Positions 35,070-44,415 of a DNA stretch of 64,000 bases are shown piece by piece. Source of the DNA: Rhodospirillales bacterium (GTDB lineage Bacteria > Pseudomonadota > Alphaproteobacteria > Rhodospirillales > JASLQF01). The translations under genes and the position numbers were made by a program. Position 1 is the stretch's first letter. Each line of letters opens with the position of its first letter. The DNA lies in NCBI GenBank assembly GCA_030744625.1, contig JASLQF010000069.1, positions 1 through 64,000 on the forward strand, in the 5' to 3' direction. The notes beneath the pieces were generated by a model. The model did not search any database and was not told the DNA's origin. It saw only the letters and a list, made by a program, of their open reading frames with translations.

Positions 35070-35582
35070 ATGGGAAACGAGGTTCGGTTCCGGAGAAGCC
35101 CGGTGGTGGCGCTGGCCGCCCTCGCCGTGCTCGGCATTGTGGCGCTGGCGCGGCCGGCGGTGGCGGCCGAGGAGGCCACGGGCACCGCCAAGGTGGTCGA
35201 CGGCGACACCCTCGAGGTGGCCGGACGGCGCTTCAACCTCTACGGGGCGGATGCGCCGGAGCTCGGCCAGACCTGCCAGTGGCCGAACAAGACCATCCCC
35301 TGCGGCGATGTCGCCCGCACCGCGCTCATGGACCTTGTGGTCGGCGTCGAGGTGACCTGCAAGCCCCAGTGGAAGGATCCCGACGGCGGCTGGCTGGCCT
35401 ACTGCTTCGCCGACGGCTTCGACCTCGGAGAGAACATGGTGCACACCGGTTGGGCGCTCACGGCGCGGCGTTACTGCAGCCACTACTCGGCGACCGAGGA
35501 GCGCGCCAAGGCCGCCAGGCGCGGCCTGTGGAAGGGCGAATTCACCGCGCCCTGGGAATGGCGCGCCGGCAGGAAACAGTGA
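35070..35582 (+). CDS. Secreted thermonuclease-family protein (SNase-like)
   Basis: A 170-residue protein with a signal peptide (VVALAALAVLGIVALARPAV, cleaved near AAA/AEE). The staphylococcal-nuclease-like OB fold follows: TAKVVDGDTLEVAGRRFNLYGADAP, the conserved D-G-D-T and L-Y-G-x-D-A-P blocks. Near the end AKAARRGLWKGEF is the usual closing block. Four cysteines (QTCQWPNKTIPC and later VTCK, YCFA) could form disulfides. Degradative nuclease activity is possible, though many bacterial homologues are uncharacterised. ATG at 35070 gives the signal peptide. Three bases separate it from the next gene. Confidence 0.85.
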   Translation: MGNEVRFRRSPVVALAALAVLGIVALARPAVAAEEATGTAKVVDGDTLEVAGRRFNLYGADAPELGQTCQWPNKTIPCGDVARTALMDLVVGVEVTCKPQWKDPDGGWLAYCFADGFDLGENMVHTGWALTARRYCSHYSATEERAKAARRGLWKGEFTAPWEWRAGRKQ

Positions 35583-35584
35583 AC

Positions 35585-36226
35585 ATGGACGAGACGGGCC
35601 ACAACGACGCCAAGGAGATACTCTTCGTCGCCGATCCCATGTGCTCGTGGTGCTGGGGGTTCTCGCCGGTCATTACCGCCATCGACGAGACCGGCCGCGG
35701 CCGCGCCAAGATCACGCTGGTCGTCGGCGGGCTCCGCCCCGGCACCACCGAGGCCATGGACGAGGGCATGAAGGCCACCATCCGCCACCACTGGGAGGAG
35801 GTGGGCCGGGCCAGCGGCCAGCCGTTCTCGTTCGAGTTCTTCGAGCGTGACGGCTTCGTCTACGACACCGAGCCGGCGTGCCGCGCCGCGGTGACCGTGC
35901 GCCGGCTCGCGCCCGAGGCGACGCTGCCCTATTTCGCGGCCCTGCACCGCGCCTTCTACGTCGACGGCGAGGACACCACGGACCCGGCGACGCTGGGCCG
36001 CCTCGCCGAAGAGTTCGGCGTCGACGGGCAAGCCTTCGCCGAGGATTTTGCCTCCGAGGAGATGGCACGGGCGACGCTCGAGGACTTCCAATTCTCCCGG
36101 CGCCTCGGCGTCACCGGCTTCCCCACCGTAGTGGTCAACGACAGCCGGGGCTATGCCTACCTCACCGTCGGCTTTCGCCCGTTCGAGGTGCTGCAACCCC
36201 ATCTCGATGCCTGGCTCGATTCCTGA
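35585..36226 (+). CDS. DsbA family protein (FrnE-like)
   Basis: A 213-residue DsbA-like thioredoxin-fold protein without signal peptide, so cytoplasmic. The redox motif is FVADPMCSWCWGFSPVI (CSWC, about residues 20-23). The helical insertion and the cis-Pro loop RLGVTGFPTVVVNDS follow. FrnE-type proteins act as disulfide oxidoreductases linked to stress responses. The ATG at 35585 is three bases after the nuclease stop. The larger frame from 35279 belongs to the nuclease shadow. Confidence 0.87.
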   Translation: MDETGHNDAKEILFVADPMCSWCWGFSPVITAIDETGRGRAKITLVVGGLRPGTTEAMDEGMKATIRHHWEEVGRASGQPFSFEFFERDGFVYDTEPACRAAVTVRRLAPEATLPYFAALHRAFYVDGEDTTDPATLGRLAEEFGVDGQAFAEDFASEEMARATLEDFQFSRRLGVTGFPTVVVNDSRGYAYLTVGFRPFEVLQPHLDAWLDS

Positions 36227-36279
36227 GAGGCGGCGCCGCGGCGATTGAGCCGGCGCGCCGGCGCGCGTAGTCTGCCGCC

Positions 36280-36705
36280 ATGATCCCCGTCACTCCCACC
36301 ATCGCCCTCGACGAGGCCGAGATCGAGGACCGCTTCATCCGCGCCGGCGGCCCCGGCGGCCAGAACGTCAACAAGGTGTCGTCGGCGGTGCAACTGCGTT
36401 TCGACGCGGCGCGCTCGAAGGCGCTGCCCGACGACGTGCGGGCGCGCCTCAAGCGCCTGGCCGGCCGCCGCATGACCCGCGACGGGGTGATCGTCATCGA
36501 GGCGCGGCGCTACCGCACCCAGGATTCGAACCGCCGCGACGCCCTGGCCCGCCTGGTGCGGCTTGTCGAGAGGGCCGCCGAGCCACCGGTGCCGCGCAAG
36601 AAGACACGGTTGTCGGCGGCCCAGCGCCGACGCCGCCTCGAGGCCAAGCGCCGCCGTGCCGCCCTCAAGCGCGCCCGCGGCCCGGTTTCGGACTCCGAGA
36701 GCTAG
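36280..36705 (+). CDS. arfB: ArfB/YaeJ, alternative ribosome-rescue peptidyl-tRNA hydrolase
   Basis: A 141-residue protein with the GGQ motif of release factors, RAGGPGGQNVNKVSSAV, near residues 22-38. The long basic C-terminal tail (RRRRLEAKRRRAALKRARG) is the segment that enters the empty mRNA channel. It hydrolyses peptidyl-tRNA on stalled ribosomes, acting as backup to tmRNA, whose gene is also in this window. Length and architecture are standard. Confidence 0.92.
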   Translation: MIPVTPTIALDEAEIEDRFIRAGGPGGQNVNKVSSAVQLRFDAARSKALPDDVRARLKRLAGRRMTRDGVIVIEARRYRTQDSNRRDALARLVRLVERAAEPPVPRKKTRLSAAQRRRRLEAKRRRAALKRARGPVSDSES

Positions 36706-36720
36706 CTTGGTAGCGCGCCC

Positions 36721-36765
36721 ATGATCCGCCTCGGCGTTCTCGACCAGTCCCCGGTGCGCGGCGCC
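36721..36765 (+). pseudogene. 5' remnant of a luciferase-like monooxygenase gene
   Basis: ATG at 36721 opens IRLGVLDQSPVRGAR, the hallmark beginning of LLM-class flavin-dependent monooxygenases (typical V-L-D-Q-S-P-V start). After about 15 codons the homology ends and the frame runs into a palindromic repeat at 36794 and then a stop at 36849. The rest of the gene, normally some 330 codons, is absent. A small deletion remnant; short, so the match could be chance. Confidence 0.5.
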
Positions 36766-36793
36766 CGAATTAAGCTGACACGGTGTAATTGCG

Positions 36794-36878
36794 CTAGAGC
36801 GTATTCCGATCCCACGGAATCGAAATTGATTCCCTTTGTTAAGGAATTGTGATTCAAGCTATGTGGAATGTGCTCTAG
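36794..36878. repeat. Palindromic repeat rich in GANTC sites
   Basis: The 85-bp element begins CTAGAGCGTATTCC and ends GGAATGTGCTCTAG, inverted repeats matching at 12 of 14 positions. It contains three GANTC sites (36817-36821, 36828-36832, 36851-36855). Its right half, GATTCAAGCTANGTGGAATG then TGCTCTA, recurs at 53557-53583. It lies beside the truncated monooxygenase start. Confidence 0.8.
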
Positions 36879-36906
36879 GGCGCATTCCGGCTGAGTGGCC
36901 CAGGCC

Positions 36907-37788
36907 TCAGCCGAGCCCCATCTGGTCGTGGATGGCCCGGGCCAGGGCGCTGTCGGGATCGCGCAGTCCCTCCAGGATCGAGAAGTGGTTGAGCCCCGCC
37001 ATCACCATGGGCCGGCAGTCGGCGCCCTTGGATCCCCAGGTGGCGGCGAGTTCGGCGCCGTGGCGGTGGAACTCGTCGCTCTCGTCGCCGCCGACGGCGA
37101 GGATCAGCGGCGCGGCGACGCGGGGCTCGAGAAGAAGCGGGCTGTGGCGCGCCACGTCGTCGGCGCCGAGATTTAGCTCCCCGTTGAGGTAGCTGAGCCG
37201 CACGGGCTCCAGGTCGAACAGCCCGCTCACCGAACAGCCGCCCTTGACAATATCATCGGGCAGTCCGTCGAAGGCCGGCCAGTCGGTGGCCATCATGGTC
37301 GCCACCAGGTGGCCGCCGGCGGAATGCCCGGAGACGAAGACGCGATCGGCATCGCCGCCGAAGGAGGCGGCGTTGCGATGCACCCAGGCCAGGGCGGCCC
37401 GGCACTGGCGCACCAGCTCGTCCATGTCGACGGTGGGGATGAGGGCGTAGTTGACCACCACCACGGCCGCCCCCCTGGGCGCGAAGGCGCGGGCGGTGAA
37501 GCTGAAGTCGTCCTTGTGGAAGGCCCGCCAGTAGCCGCCGTGAAAGAAGACCTGCACCGGCGCCGGGCCTGGAGTCGCGGCGGCGTCCGCGGGAAAGATG
37601 TCCAGGGTCTCGTCCGCCGACGGGCCGAAGGCGACGTCCAGGCGGCACGAAAGGTCCTGGCGCACCCGGATGCTGTCGCTCGTCCAGGCCTCGATGAGGG
37701 CTGCGTGGTCGGGCACGGCGGAGCGCGCGTTGTATTGCAGGTCGAGGGCGTCCTGGCCGTAATCGCGGTAGATGGGCGTGCCGCTCAT
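36907..37788 (-). CDS. Alpha/beta hydrolase, arylformamidase-like
   Basis: A 293-residue esterase of the hormone-sensitive-lipase/kynurenine formamidase type. The oxyanion-hole motif is VFFHGGYWRAFHK, the nucleophile elbow VSGHSAGGHLVATM, and a later GGDESDEFHRHG and GLNHFSI supply the acid and histidine. The N-terminus YGQDALDLQYNARSAVPDHA resembles arylformamidases. Without a tryptophan pathway neighbour, the substrate may be another amide or ester. Lies 31 bp downstream of ccrM's stop side, same strand, possibly co-transcribed. Confidence 0.85.
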   Translation of the reverse strand: MSGTPIYRDYGQDALDLQYNARSAVPDHAALIEAWTSDSIRVRQDLSCRLDVAFGPSADETLDIFPADAAATPGPAPVQVFFHGGYWRAFHKDDFSFTARAFAPRGAAVVVVNYALIPTVDMDELVRQCRAALAWVHRNAASFGGDADRVFVSGHSAGGHLVATMMATDWPAFDGLPDDIVKGGCSVSGLFDLEPVRLSYLNGELNLGADDVARHSPLLLEPRVAAPLILAVGGDESDEFHRHGAELAATWGSKGADCRPMVMAGLNHFSILEGLRDPDSALARAIHDQMGLG

Positions 37789-37819
37789 GGTCTGGCTCCC
37801 GTCCGGGGAGTTCGGGGTT

Positions 37820-38953
<1,134 letters not shown>

Positions 38954-38992
38954 AAGGGGTTAGGGAAATCGAGAGACCCCAACATCTGGCAC

Positions 38993-39607
38993 TCAAGGAC
39001 GTTCGCGCCCCAACATTTTGATAATTGGCCGGAAGCTCCTGCGGTGCTGCGCCGTCACGCCGAGCCGTTCCAGGGCGCCCCGGTGCTCGGCCGTGCCGTA
39101 GCCGGCGTTGCGTTCCCAGCCGTAGCCGGGGTGGGCGGCGGCGAGGTCCGCCATGATGGCGTCGCGGGTCACCTTGGCGACGATCGAGGCGGCGGCGACC
39201 GAAAGGCTCCGCGCGTCGCCCTTGACGACGCATTGGACCGGGCACGCCAGGGCCGGCGCCTGGGTGCCGTCGACCAGCGCCAGGTCGGGCGGCGTCCCCA
39301 ACTCGGCGACGGCACGGGCCATGGCCAGGAGGGTCGCCCGCAGGATGTTGAGGGTGTCGATCTCGGCGACCTCGGCGCGCCCCACCCCGATGCGCGCGCA
39401 GCCTCGCAGCGCCGCCAGCAGCTCGGCGCGCCGGGCCGGCTTGAGGCGCTTGGAATCGTCGAGGCCGGCACCGAGCCGCGCCGGCAGGGTGGCGGGATCG
39501 AGGATGACGGCGCCGGCCACCACGGGCCCTGCCCACGGGCCGCGCCCCGCCTCGTCGACGCCGGCGACGACACCGCCCGCCGCCATCTCCAGGCGGAAGT
39601 CAGGCAT
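38993..39607 (-). CDS. rnhB: Ribonuclease HII
   Basis: A 204-residue RNase HII. The active-site [21 protein letters not shown] starts near residue 16 and supplies Asp and Glu, the [12 protein letters not shown] and [21 protein letters not shown] blocks supply the further acidic residues, and [17 protein letters not shown] closes the domain. It removes ribonucleotides from RNA:DNA hybrids and misincorporated rNMPs. The start overlaps the antiporter stop by eight bases. ccrM lies 90 bp downstream on the same strand, a neighbourhood typical of alphaproteobacteria. Confidence 0.95.
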   Translation of the reverse strand: MPDFRLEMAAGGVVAGVDEAGRGPWAGPVVAGAVILDPATLPARLGAGLDDSKRLKPARRAELLAALRGCARIGVGRAEVAEIDTLNILRATLLAMARAVAELGTPPDLALVDGTQAPALACPVQCVVKGDARSLSVAAASIVAKVTRDAIMADLAAAHPGYGWERNAGYGTAEHRGALERLGVTAQHRRSFRPIIKMLGRERP

Positions 39608-41051
39608 CGCCGCGCTTCTCCCTGGAGCGCCGCCGCTCAGGCACCTTCGTCGGGCTTTCCGTCGAGGTCTTGGCCGATTCCCTGGCGGCGGCGCCTTTCG
39701 CGGACGGCGTGGTCTTGGCCGGTGGCGCCGCCTTGGCCGCCCGCGCTTGCTGCAAGCGGCGGGTCGCTTCGGCCAGACGCCGTGCCGCCGTGAGGGTCAT
39801 GGCGCGGGCGCCGTCGTAGGTGACGGCGACCATCTCGGCCTCCGGCCCGTAGACCAGGCGCAGCAGTTCCCTGGCCGAGGTGATGCCGTCCTCGGCCAGT
39901 TGGCGCAGGCGCCGCGCCGTGACCACCCATAGCGGGCTGAGGGCCAGGCTGAGCACGGTGACGGCGACCACGAGGCGGCCGTCCTCGGGCGCGATCAGGC
40001 CGCTTTGCACGCCGGTCAGGGCGAGAAGGAACGAGAATTCGCCGATCTGGGCCAGCATGACGCCGGCCAGGAAGGCATGCAGCCAGGTCTGGCCGAGGGC
40101 GCGCAGCACACCGACGTTGAGCACCGTCTTGAACACGGCGGCCAAGAAGAACAGCAGGATTACCGTGCCCAGGTTGTCCCAGATGTAGGCGAGGTCGATG
40201 AGCAGCCCGATGGACAGGAAAAAGACCATGATCAGGATGCTCTCGATGGGCCGCGCGTTGGCCGCCATTGCTTGGCGCTCGTGGCTGTTGCCGATGACCA
40301 GCCCGGCGAGGAAGGCGCCGTAGGCCGCGGTCATGCCGATGAGGCCGCTGAGCGCCGCCGCCCCGAAGCAGAAGGCCAGGATGGCCAGCGGGGTGAGCGC
40401 CGCGTTGCCGGCGACGACGCGGGCCAACGGCAGGTGGATGCGCGGCCCCCGGCTCAGGAACCAGATGAGCCACGCCAGAAATCCCATGGAGCCTACGATC
40501 TTGACCACGGTCAGCCAGTCCAGCGTCGCCTCCGCCAGGGCGCCGATGGCGAGCAGCATGGGCACCACCGCCAGGTCCTGGGCGATGAGCACGCCAACGG
40601 TGAGCCGCCCGGTGCGCGTCCTCAGCTCGCCGGTGTTCTCCAAGACCTTGATGGCGACGGCGGTCGAGGAAAGCGCCACCACGAAGCCCAGCACCAGAGC
40701 CAGTCCGAAGGGCCAGCCGAGCACCGTCGAGAGTAGCAGCATGACCGCCGTGCTCGCCCCGATCTGGAAGAGGGTGGCGAGGACGGCGAGACGCCACAGC
40801 CGCCGGAAGATGCGCAAGGAGAGCTCCATGCCCACCACGAACAGCAGCATGAGGACGCCGAGCTCGGCGAGGACGTCGATCTGTCCCCGGTTCTCCACCA
40901 GTGCGAAGCCGTCGGGGCCGAGCATGACGCCGGCCACGATGTAGCCGACGATGGCCGGCTGGCGCAGCCGCTCGAGCCCGAGGCCGCAGACCAGAGCCAC
41001 CAGGGCGACGACGGCGATGCCCGTGAGGTCCGTATGGGCGACGGCGTCCAT
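39600..41051 (-). CDS. KefB/KefC-like monovalent cation:proton antiporter (CPA2)
   Basis: A 483-residue membrane protein with about twelve transmembrane segments over residues 10-390, matching the Na+/H+ exchanger core of CPA2 ([62 protein letters not shown]). No NAD-binding RCK domain follows; instead a 90-residue hydrophilic, Ala/Lys/Thr-rich tail ends the protein. It therefore resembles the membrane part of KefB/YbaL with regulation lost or altered. Translationally overlapped with rnhB. Confidence 0.9.
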   Translation of the reverse strand: MDAVAHTDLTGIAVVALVALVCGLGLERLRQPAIVGYIVAGVMLGPDGFALVENRGQIDVLAELGVLMLLFVVGMELSLRIFRRLWRLAVLATLFQIGASTAVMLLLSTVLGWPFGLALVLGFVVALSSTAVAIKVLENTGELRTRTGRLTVGVLIAQDLAVVPMLLAIGALAEATLDWLTVVKIVGSMGFLAWLIWFLSRGPRIHLPLARVVAGNAALTPLAILAFCFGAAALSGLIGMTAAYGAFLAGLVIGNSHERQAMAANARPIESILIMVFFLSIGLLIDLAYIWDNLGTVILLFFLAAVFKTVLNVGVLRALGQTWLHAFLAGVMLAQIGEFSFLLALTGVQSGLIAPEDGRLVVAVTVLSLALSPLWVVTARRLRQLAEDGITSARELLRLVYGPEAEMVAVTYDGARAMTLTAARRLAEATRRLQQARAAKAAPPAKTTPSAKGAAARESAKTSTESPTKVPERRRSREKRGDA

Positions 41052-41092
41052 GGGCCGACTGTATCACGCGCCGCGGCGTGCCGCGATGGGCC

Positions 41093-42184
41093 TCACCACA
41101 GGTTGAGCTGATCGCCGGCCCTTTGCGGGGGGCGAAACAGGCCGCTGTCGAAGGCGCCTTCGGCGGCGCGCGAGGAATTGAGCCCGAGGCGCTTGCAGGC
41201 GACATCGAAGCGCCTTGCCAGCAGCTCGGCGAAAGCGCCCGTTCCCTTCATGCGGGTGCCGAAGCCCGACTCGTAGAGGGCGCCGCCGCGGCACGCGCGC
41301 ACTTGATTGAGCACGCGGCGCGCGCGGTCCGGGTAATGGGCCTCCAGCCACTCGGTGAACAGCTCCTTGAGCTCGCCGGGCAGGCGCAGGAGGATGTAGG
41401 CGGCGGCCTTCGCCCCGGCTTCAGCCGCCGCTTCCAGGATGCGTTCAAGCTCGGCGTCGTTGAGGGCCGGGATCATCGGCGCCGCCATGACGGTGACCGG
41501 TACGCCGTTCGCGGCCAGCCCGTCGATGGCGGCCAGCCTTCTGGCGGGCGCCGCGGCGCGCGGCTCCATGGCGCGCGCCAGGCGGCCGTCCAGCGTGGTC
41601 ACCGAGACACCGATGCTGGCCAGTCCACGGGCCGCCATCGGGGCCAGGATATCGATGTCGCGCAGTACCAGGTCGGACTTGGTGACCACCGCCACCGGAT
41701 GGTGGTGGGCGGCGAGCACCTCGAGCAGGCGGCGGGTCAGGCGGTGCCGGCGCTCGATGGGCTGGTAGGGGTCGGTGTTGGCGCCAAGGGTGATGGGCCG
41801 GCAGCGGTATCCTGGCCGGGCGAGTTCCTTTTCCAGGAGTTCGGGGGCGTTGGGCTTGTAATAAAGGCGGCTTTCGAAGTCGAGCCCCGGTGACAGGCCG
41901 AGGTAGGCGTGGGACGGGCGCGCGAAACAATAGACGCAGCCGTGCTCGCACCCCCGATAGGGGTTGATGGACAGCTCGAAAGGAACGTCGGGGGATCGGT
42001 TTTCGGTGATGATGGCGCGGCAGGCCTCGGCCGTCTCCGTTGTTGCGAGGGGCGGCGCGCCTTCGTCGTCGTGGCGCCGCCAGCCATCGTCGACGGCGTG
42101 GCGGGCGTGGGCCTCGAAACGGCCGCTCGGGTTGCTCACCGCCCCCCGGCCCTTGCGTGCCAGCGATGGGAGGACGTAATCCAT
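41093..42184 (-). CDS. Radical SAM protein of the PA0069 family
   Basis: A 363-residue radical SAM protein. The 4Fe-4S cysteines are in YRGCEHGCVYCFARPSHAYL, i.e. C-x3-C-x2-C. Family-typical stretches are LGANTDPYQPIERRHRLTR, VTKSDLVLRDIDILAPMA and GVSVTTLD. The group resembles spore photoproduct lyase-like or SplB-related enzymes and is uncharacterised. It is a single-gene unit with 140 bp separating it from the divergent glycosyltransferase pair. Confidence 0.88.
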   Translation of the reverse strand: MDYVLPSLARKGRGAVSNPSGRFEAHARHAVDDGWRRHDDEGAPPLATTETAEACRAIITENRSPDVPFELSINPYRGCEHGCVYCFARPSHAYLGLSPGLDFESRLYYKPNAPELLEKELARPGYRCRPITLGANTDPYQPIERRHRLTRRLLEVLAAHHHPVAVVTKSDLVLRDIDILAPMAARGLASIGVSVTTLDGRLARAMEPRAAAPARRLAAIDGLAANGVPVTVMAAPMIPALNDAELERILEAAAEAGAKAAAYILLRLPGELKELFTEWLEAHYPDRARRVLNQVRACRGGALYESGFGTRMKGTGAFAELLARRFDVACKRLGLNSSRAAEGAFDSGLFRPPQRAGDQLNLW

Positions 42185-42324
42185 GGTGCCAGGGTAGGGG
42201 ACAAATTAGAACATTTCAAGAACATTCATGGGCGGCACCAAGACGCGCCCTCTCGTGGTCCCCCGGTTTGTGTTATGTGGAGGACCGGACGCGCCGGATA
42301 AGGGGCGGGAGAGGGACGGCCACC

Positions 42325-42996
42325 GTGCTCAGCATCGTCATACCGACCCTTGACGCCGGCGACACCCTGGGTGCGACCCTGGCGGCGCTTGGCGAGGCCG
42401 CCTTCGAGACCGAGGCCATCGTCGCCGACGGCGGTTCCCGCGACGCCACCCGCGCCGTCGCCGAGGGGGCGGGGGGGCGCTTCGTCGAGGCGCCGCGCGG
42501 GCGCGGCACGCAACTCGCCGCCGGGGCCGCCGCCGCCGTCGGCGAATGGCTGTTGTTCATGCACGCCGATACGGTGCTGGCCGTCGGATGGGCCGACGCT
42601 GTCGGGGCTTTCATGGCCGATCCCGCCAACGCGCGCCGCGCCGCCTTTTTCCGCTTGGCGCTTGACGACGCGGCGCCGGCGGCGCGCCGGCTCGAGCGCC
42701 TGGTGGGCTGGCGCTGCCGAGTCCTCGGACTCCCCTACGGCGACCAGGGATTGTTGATGAGTCGCGCCTTCCATGACGAACTCGACGGCTATTCGCCGTG
42801 GCCGCTCATGGAGGACGTGGACATGGCGCGGCGCATCGGGCGCCGCCACCTGACCGCCCTCGATGCCGTCGCCGTCACCTCGGCGGCGGCCTACCGCCGG
42901 GGGGGATATGTGCGCCGCCCCTTGCGCAATCTCGCCTGCCTCGCCCTCTATTACCTGGGCGTGGCGCCGCGCCTGATCGAGCGATTCTACCGATGA
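42325..42996 (+). CDS. Family 2 glycosyltransferase (TIGR04283-like)
   Basis: A 223-residue GT-A glycosyltransferase. It opens LSIVIPTLDAGDTLGATLAA, has the nucleotide-binding ADGGSRDATRAVAE, the DxD-like MHADTVL, the GDQGLLMSRAFHDELDGY block and the ED acid pair MEDVDMARRIGRR. This set is that of the TIGR04283 glycosyltransferases, usually found with a TIGR04282 partner, as here. A GTG start at 42325 with GGAGAGGGA upstream fits the conserved N-terminus; the longer frame is non-coding. The stop overlaps the next start. Confidence 0.88.
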   Translation: MLSIVIPTLDAGDTLGATLAALGEAAFETEAIVADGGSRDATRAVAEGAGGRFVEAPRGRGTQLAAGAAAAVGEWLLFMHADTVLAVGWADAVGAFMADPANARRAAFFRLALDDAAPAARRLERLVGWRCRVLGLPYGDQGLLMSRAFHDELDGYSPWPLMEDVDMARRIGRRHLTALDAVAVTSAAAYRRGGYVRRPLRNLACLALYYLGVAPRLIERFYR

Positions 42997-43652
42997 GCGG
43001 CGGCCCGGCGCGCTTCGCCAAGCACCTGGTGATTTTCGCCCGCGCCCCGCGCCTCGGCCTGGTAAAGCGGCGCCTGGCCCGCGACATCGGCGCCGTCGCC
43101 GCCACCGCGTTCTACCGGCGCACGCTGTGGGGCGTCGCGCGGCGCCTCGCCGGCGACGGGCGTTGGCGCTGCTGGCTGGCGGTGACCCCCGACGGAGACG
43201 CCGAGGTGCCCGCCCTTTGGCCCGCCGGCTGCGCCCGCGTGGCTCAGGGGCCGGGCGATCTGGGGGCGCGCATGGCGCGCTCCATGGGCGACTTGCCGCC
43301 GGGTCCCGTGGTCATCGTGGGCAGCGATATCCCCGGCATCCGGCGGCGCCACATCGCCGATGCGTTCGGCGCCCTGGGGCGCCACGACGCGGTTTTCGGC
43401 CCCGCCGCCGACGGCGGATACTGGTTGGTCGGCTTGCGCCGCCGGCCACGGCTGCCGGACATCTTCCAGGGCGTCCGCTGGTCGGGTCCCGACGCCCTGG
43501 CCGACACCGTGGCCAACCTCGACCGTGGCGCCTCGGCGGCGCTTCTCGAGGTCCTCGCCGACGTCGACGACGGTGCGGCGTACCGGCGCTGGCGGGCGTC
43601 CGCCGCCGGCGCGACGGTCAGAACGGGCTCTCGTCGCCGCCCTGCAGCATGA
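42993..43652 (+). CDS. Nucleotidyl/glycosyl transferase (TIGR04282, DUF2064)
   Basis: A 219-residue protein whose core is LVIFARAPRLGLVKRRLARD, a nucleotide-sugar-type loop, GPVVIVGSDIPGIRRRHIADAF, and DAVFGPAADGGYWLVGLRR. It is the regular partner of the preceding glycosyltransferase and starts inside its stop (ATGA). The pair is often seen in marine and cyanobacterial genomes; the product of the pathway is unknown. Its 3' end overlaps the convergent motB-like gene by 35 bases, in an Arg-rich tail. Confidence 0.85.
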   Translation: MSGGPARFAKHLVIFARAPRLGLVKRRLARDIGAVAATAFYRRTLWGVARRLAGDGRWRCWLAVTPDGDAEVPALWPAGCARVAQGPGDLGARMARSMGDLPPGPVVIVGSDIPGIRRRHIADAFGALGRHDAVFGPAADGGYWLVGLRRRPRLPDIFQGVRWSGPDALADTVANLDRGASAALLEVLADVDDGAAYRRWRASAAGATVRTGSRRRPAA

Positions 43653-44391
43653 GATTGACCCGGCGGTTGCGGGCGCGCCCCTCGGGCGCCGCGTTGTCGG
43701 CCACCGGTCGGGTGTCGGCGTGACCGATGGCGCGCAGGTGGCGCGGCTCGATCTTCCTTTCCACCAGGCGGCGCACCACGTTGCTGGCCCGCGCCGTCGA
43801 CAGTTCCCAGTTGGACGGGAAGTAATCGGTGGCGATGGGCACGTTGTCGGTGTGCCCCTCGACGGAGATCCAGTACTTGCCCTGGTTGAGGGTGGGCGCC
43901 AAGGCGTCGAGCAGCTTGGCGCCCCTCTCCGAGACCTCGGCGCTGGCCACCGGGAACAGCACGTCGTCGCGGATCTCGAGCCTGACCTTGTCGCCGACGG
44001 CCTCGACCAGGACGAGGGAGGATATCCCCTGCTCGGCGAACTTGTCGCGCAGCTCGCGGGCCACTTCCTCGGCGTCGGCGGCGCGCGGCCCGCCGGCCGG
44101 CAGGTCCGTTTCGATGGCCACGGGCAACCTGACCAGGGGGACGCCGCCCCTCATGACGCTGCTCAACGACTGTGCCAGTTCCCGGAACTTGCTTTCGTTG
44201 AGGGTGGCGAAAGAGAGCAGCAGCACGAACAGCGCGAGCAGCAGCGTGATCAGGTCGACATAGGCGATGAGCCACTCTTCGCCTTGCTCGGCGCTGCCCG
44301 GGGCCGGCGCCGTCTTGGGATCGAAGTTCCCCTGCCGGCTGCCACGCCCGGCGCGCTTGAACAGCGCCAATTTGTGGTGCGTTTCGGCCAT
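43618..44391 (-). CDS. motB: MotB-like stator/OmpA-domain protein
   Basis: A 257-residue protein with one membrane helix at residues 42-65 (LIAYVDLITLLLALFVLLLS), in which Asp46 is the conserved ion-conducting aspartate of MotB-type stators. The C-terminal OmpA domain includes SVEGHTDNVPIATDYFPSNW and ATARASNVVRRL-type binding to peptidoglycan. It pairs with the following MotA-like gene, 24 bp apart. Stator role is supported by the intact Asp. No flagellar gene is next to it, so another energised machine is possible. Overlaps the convergent TIGR04282 gene by 35 bp. Confidence 0.83.
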   Translation of the reverse strand: MAETHHKLALFKRAGRGSRQGNFDPKTAPAPGSAEQGEEWLIAYVDLITLLLALFVLLLSFATLNESKFRELAQSLSSVMRGGVPLVRLPVAIETDLPAGGPRAADAEEVARELRDKFAEQGISSLVLVEAVGDKVRLEIRDDVLFPVASAEVSERGAKLLDALAPTLNQGKYWISVEGHTDNVPIATDYFPSNWELSTARASNVVRRLVERKIEPRHLRAIGHADTRPVADNAAPEGRARNRRVNLMLQGGDESPF

Positions 44392-44415
44392 GTCCGGGGC
44401 GCCGCCTCCTTATCC

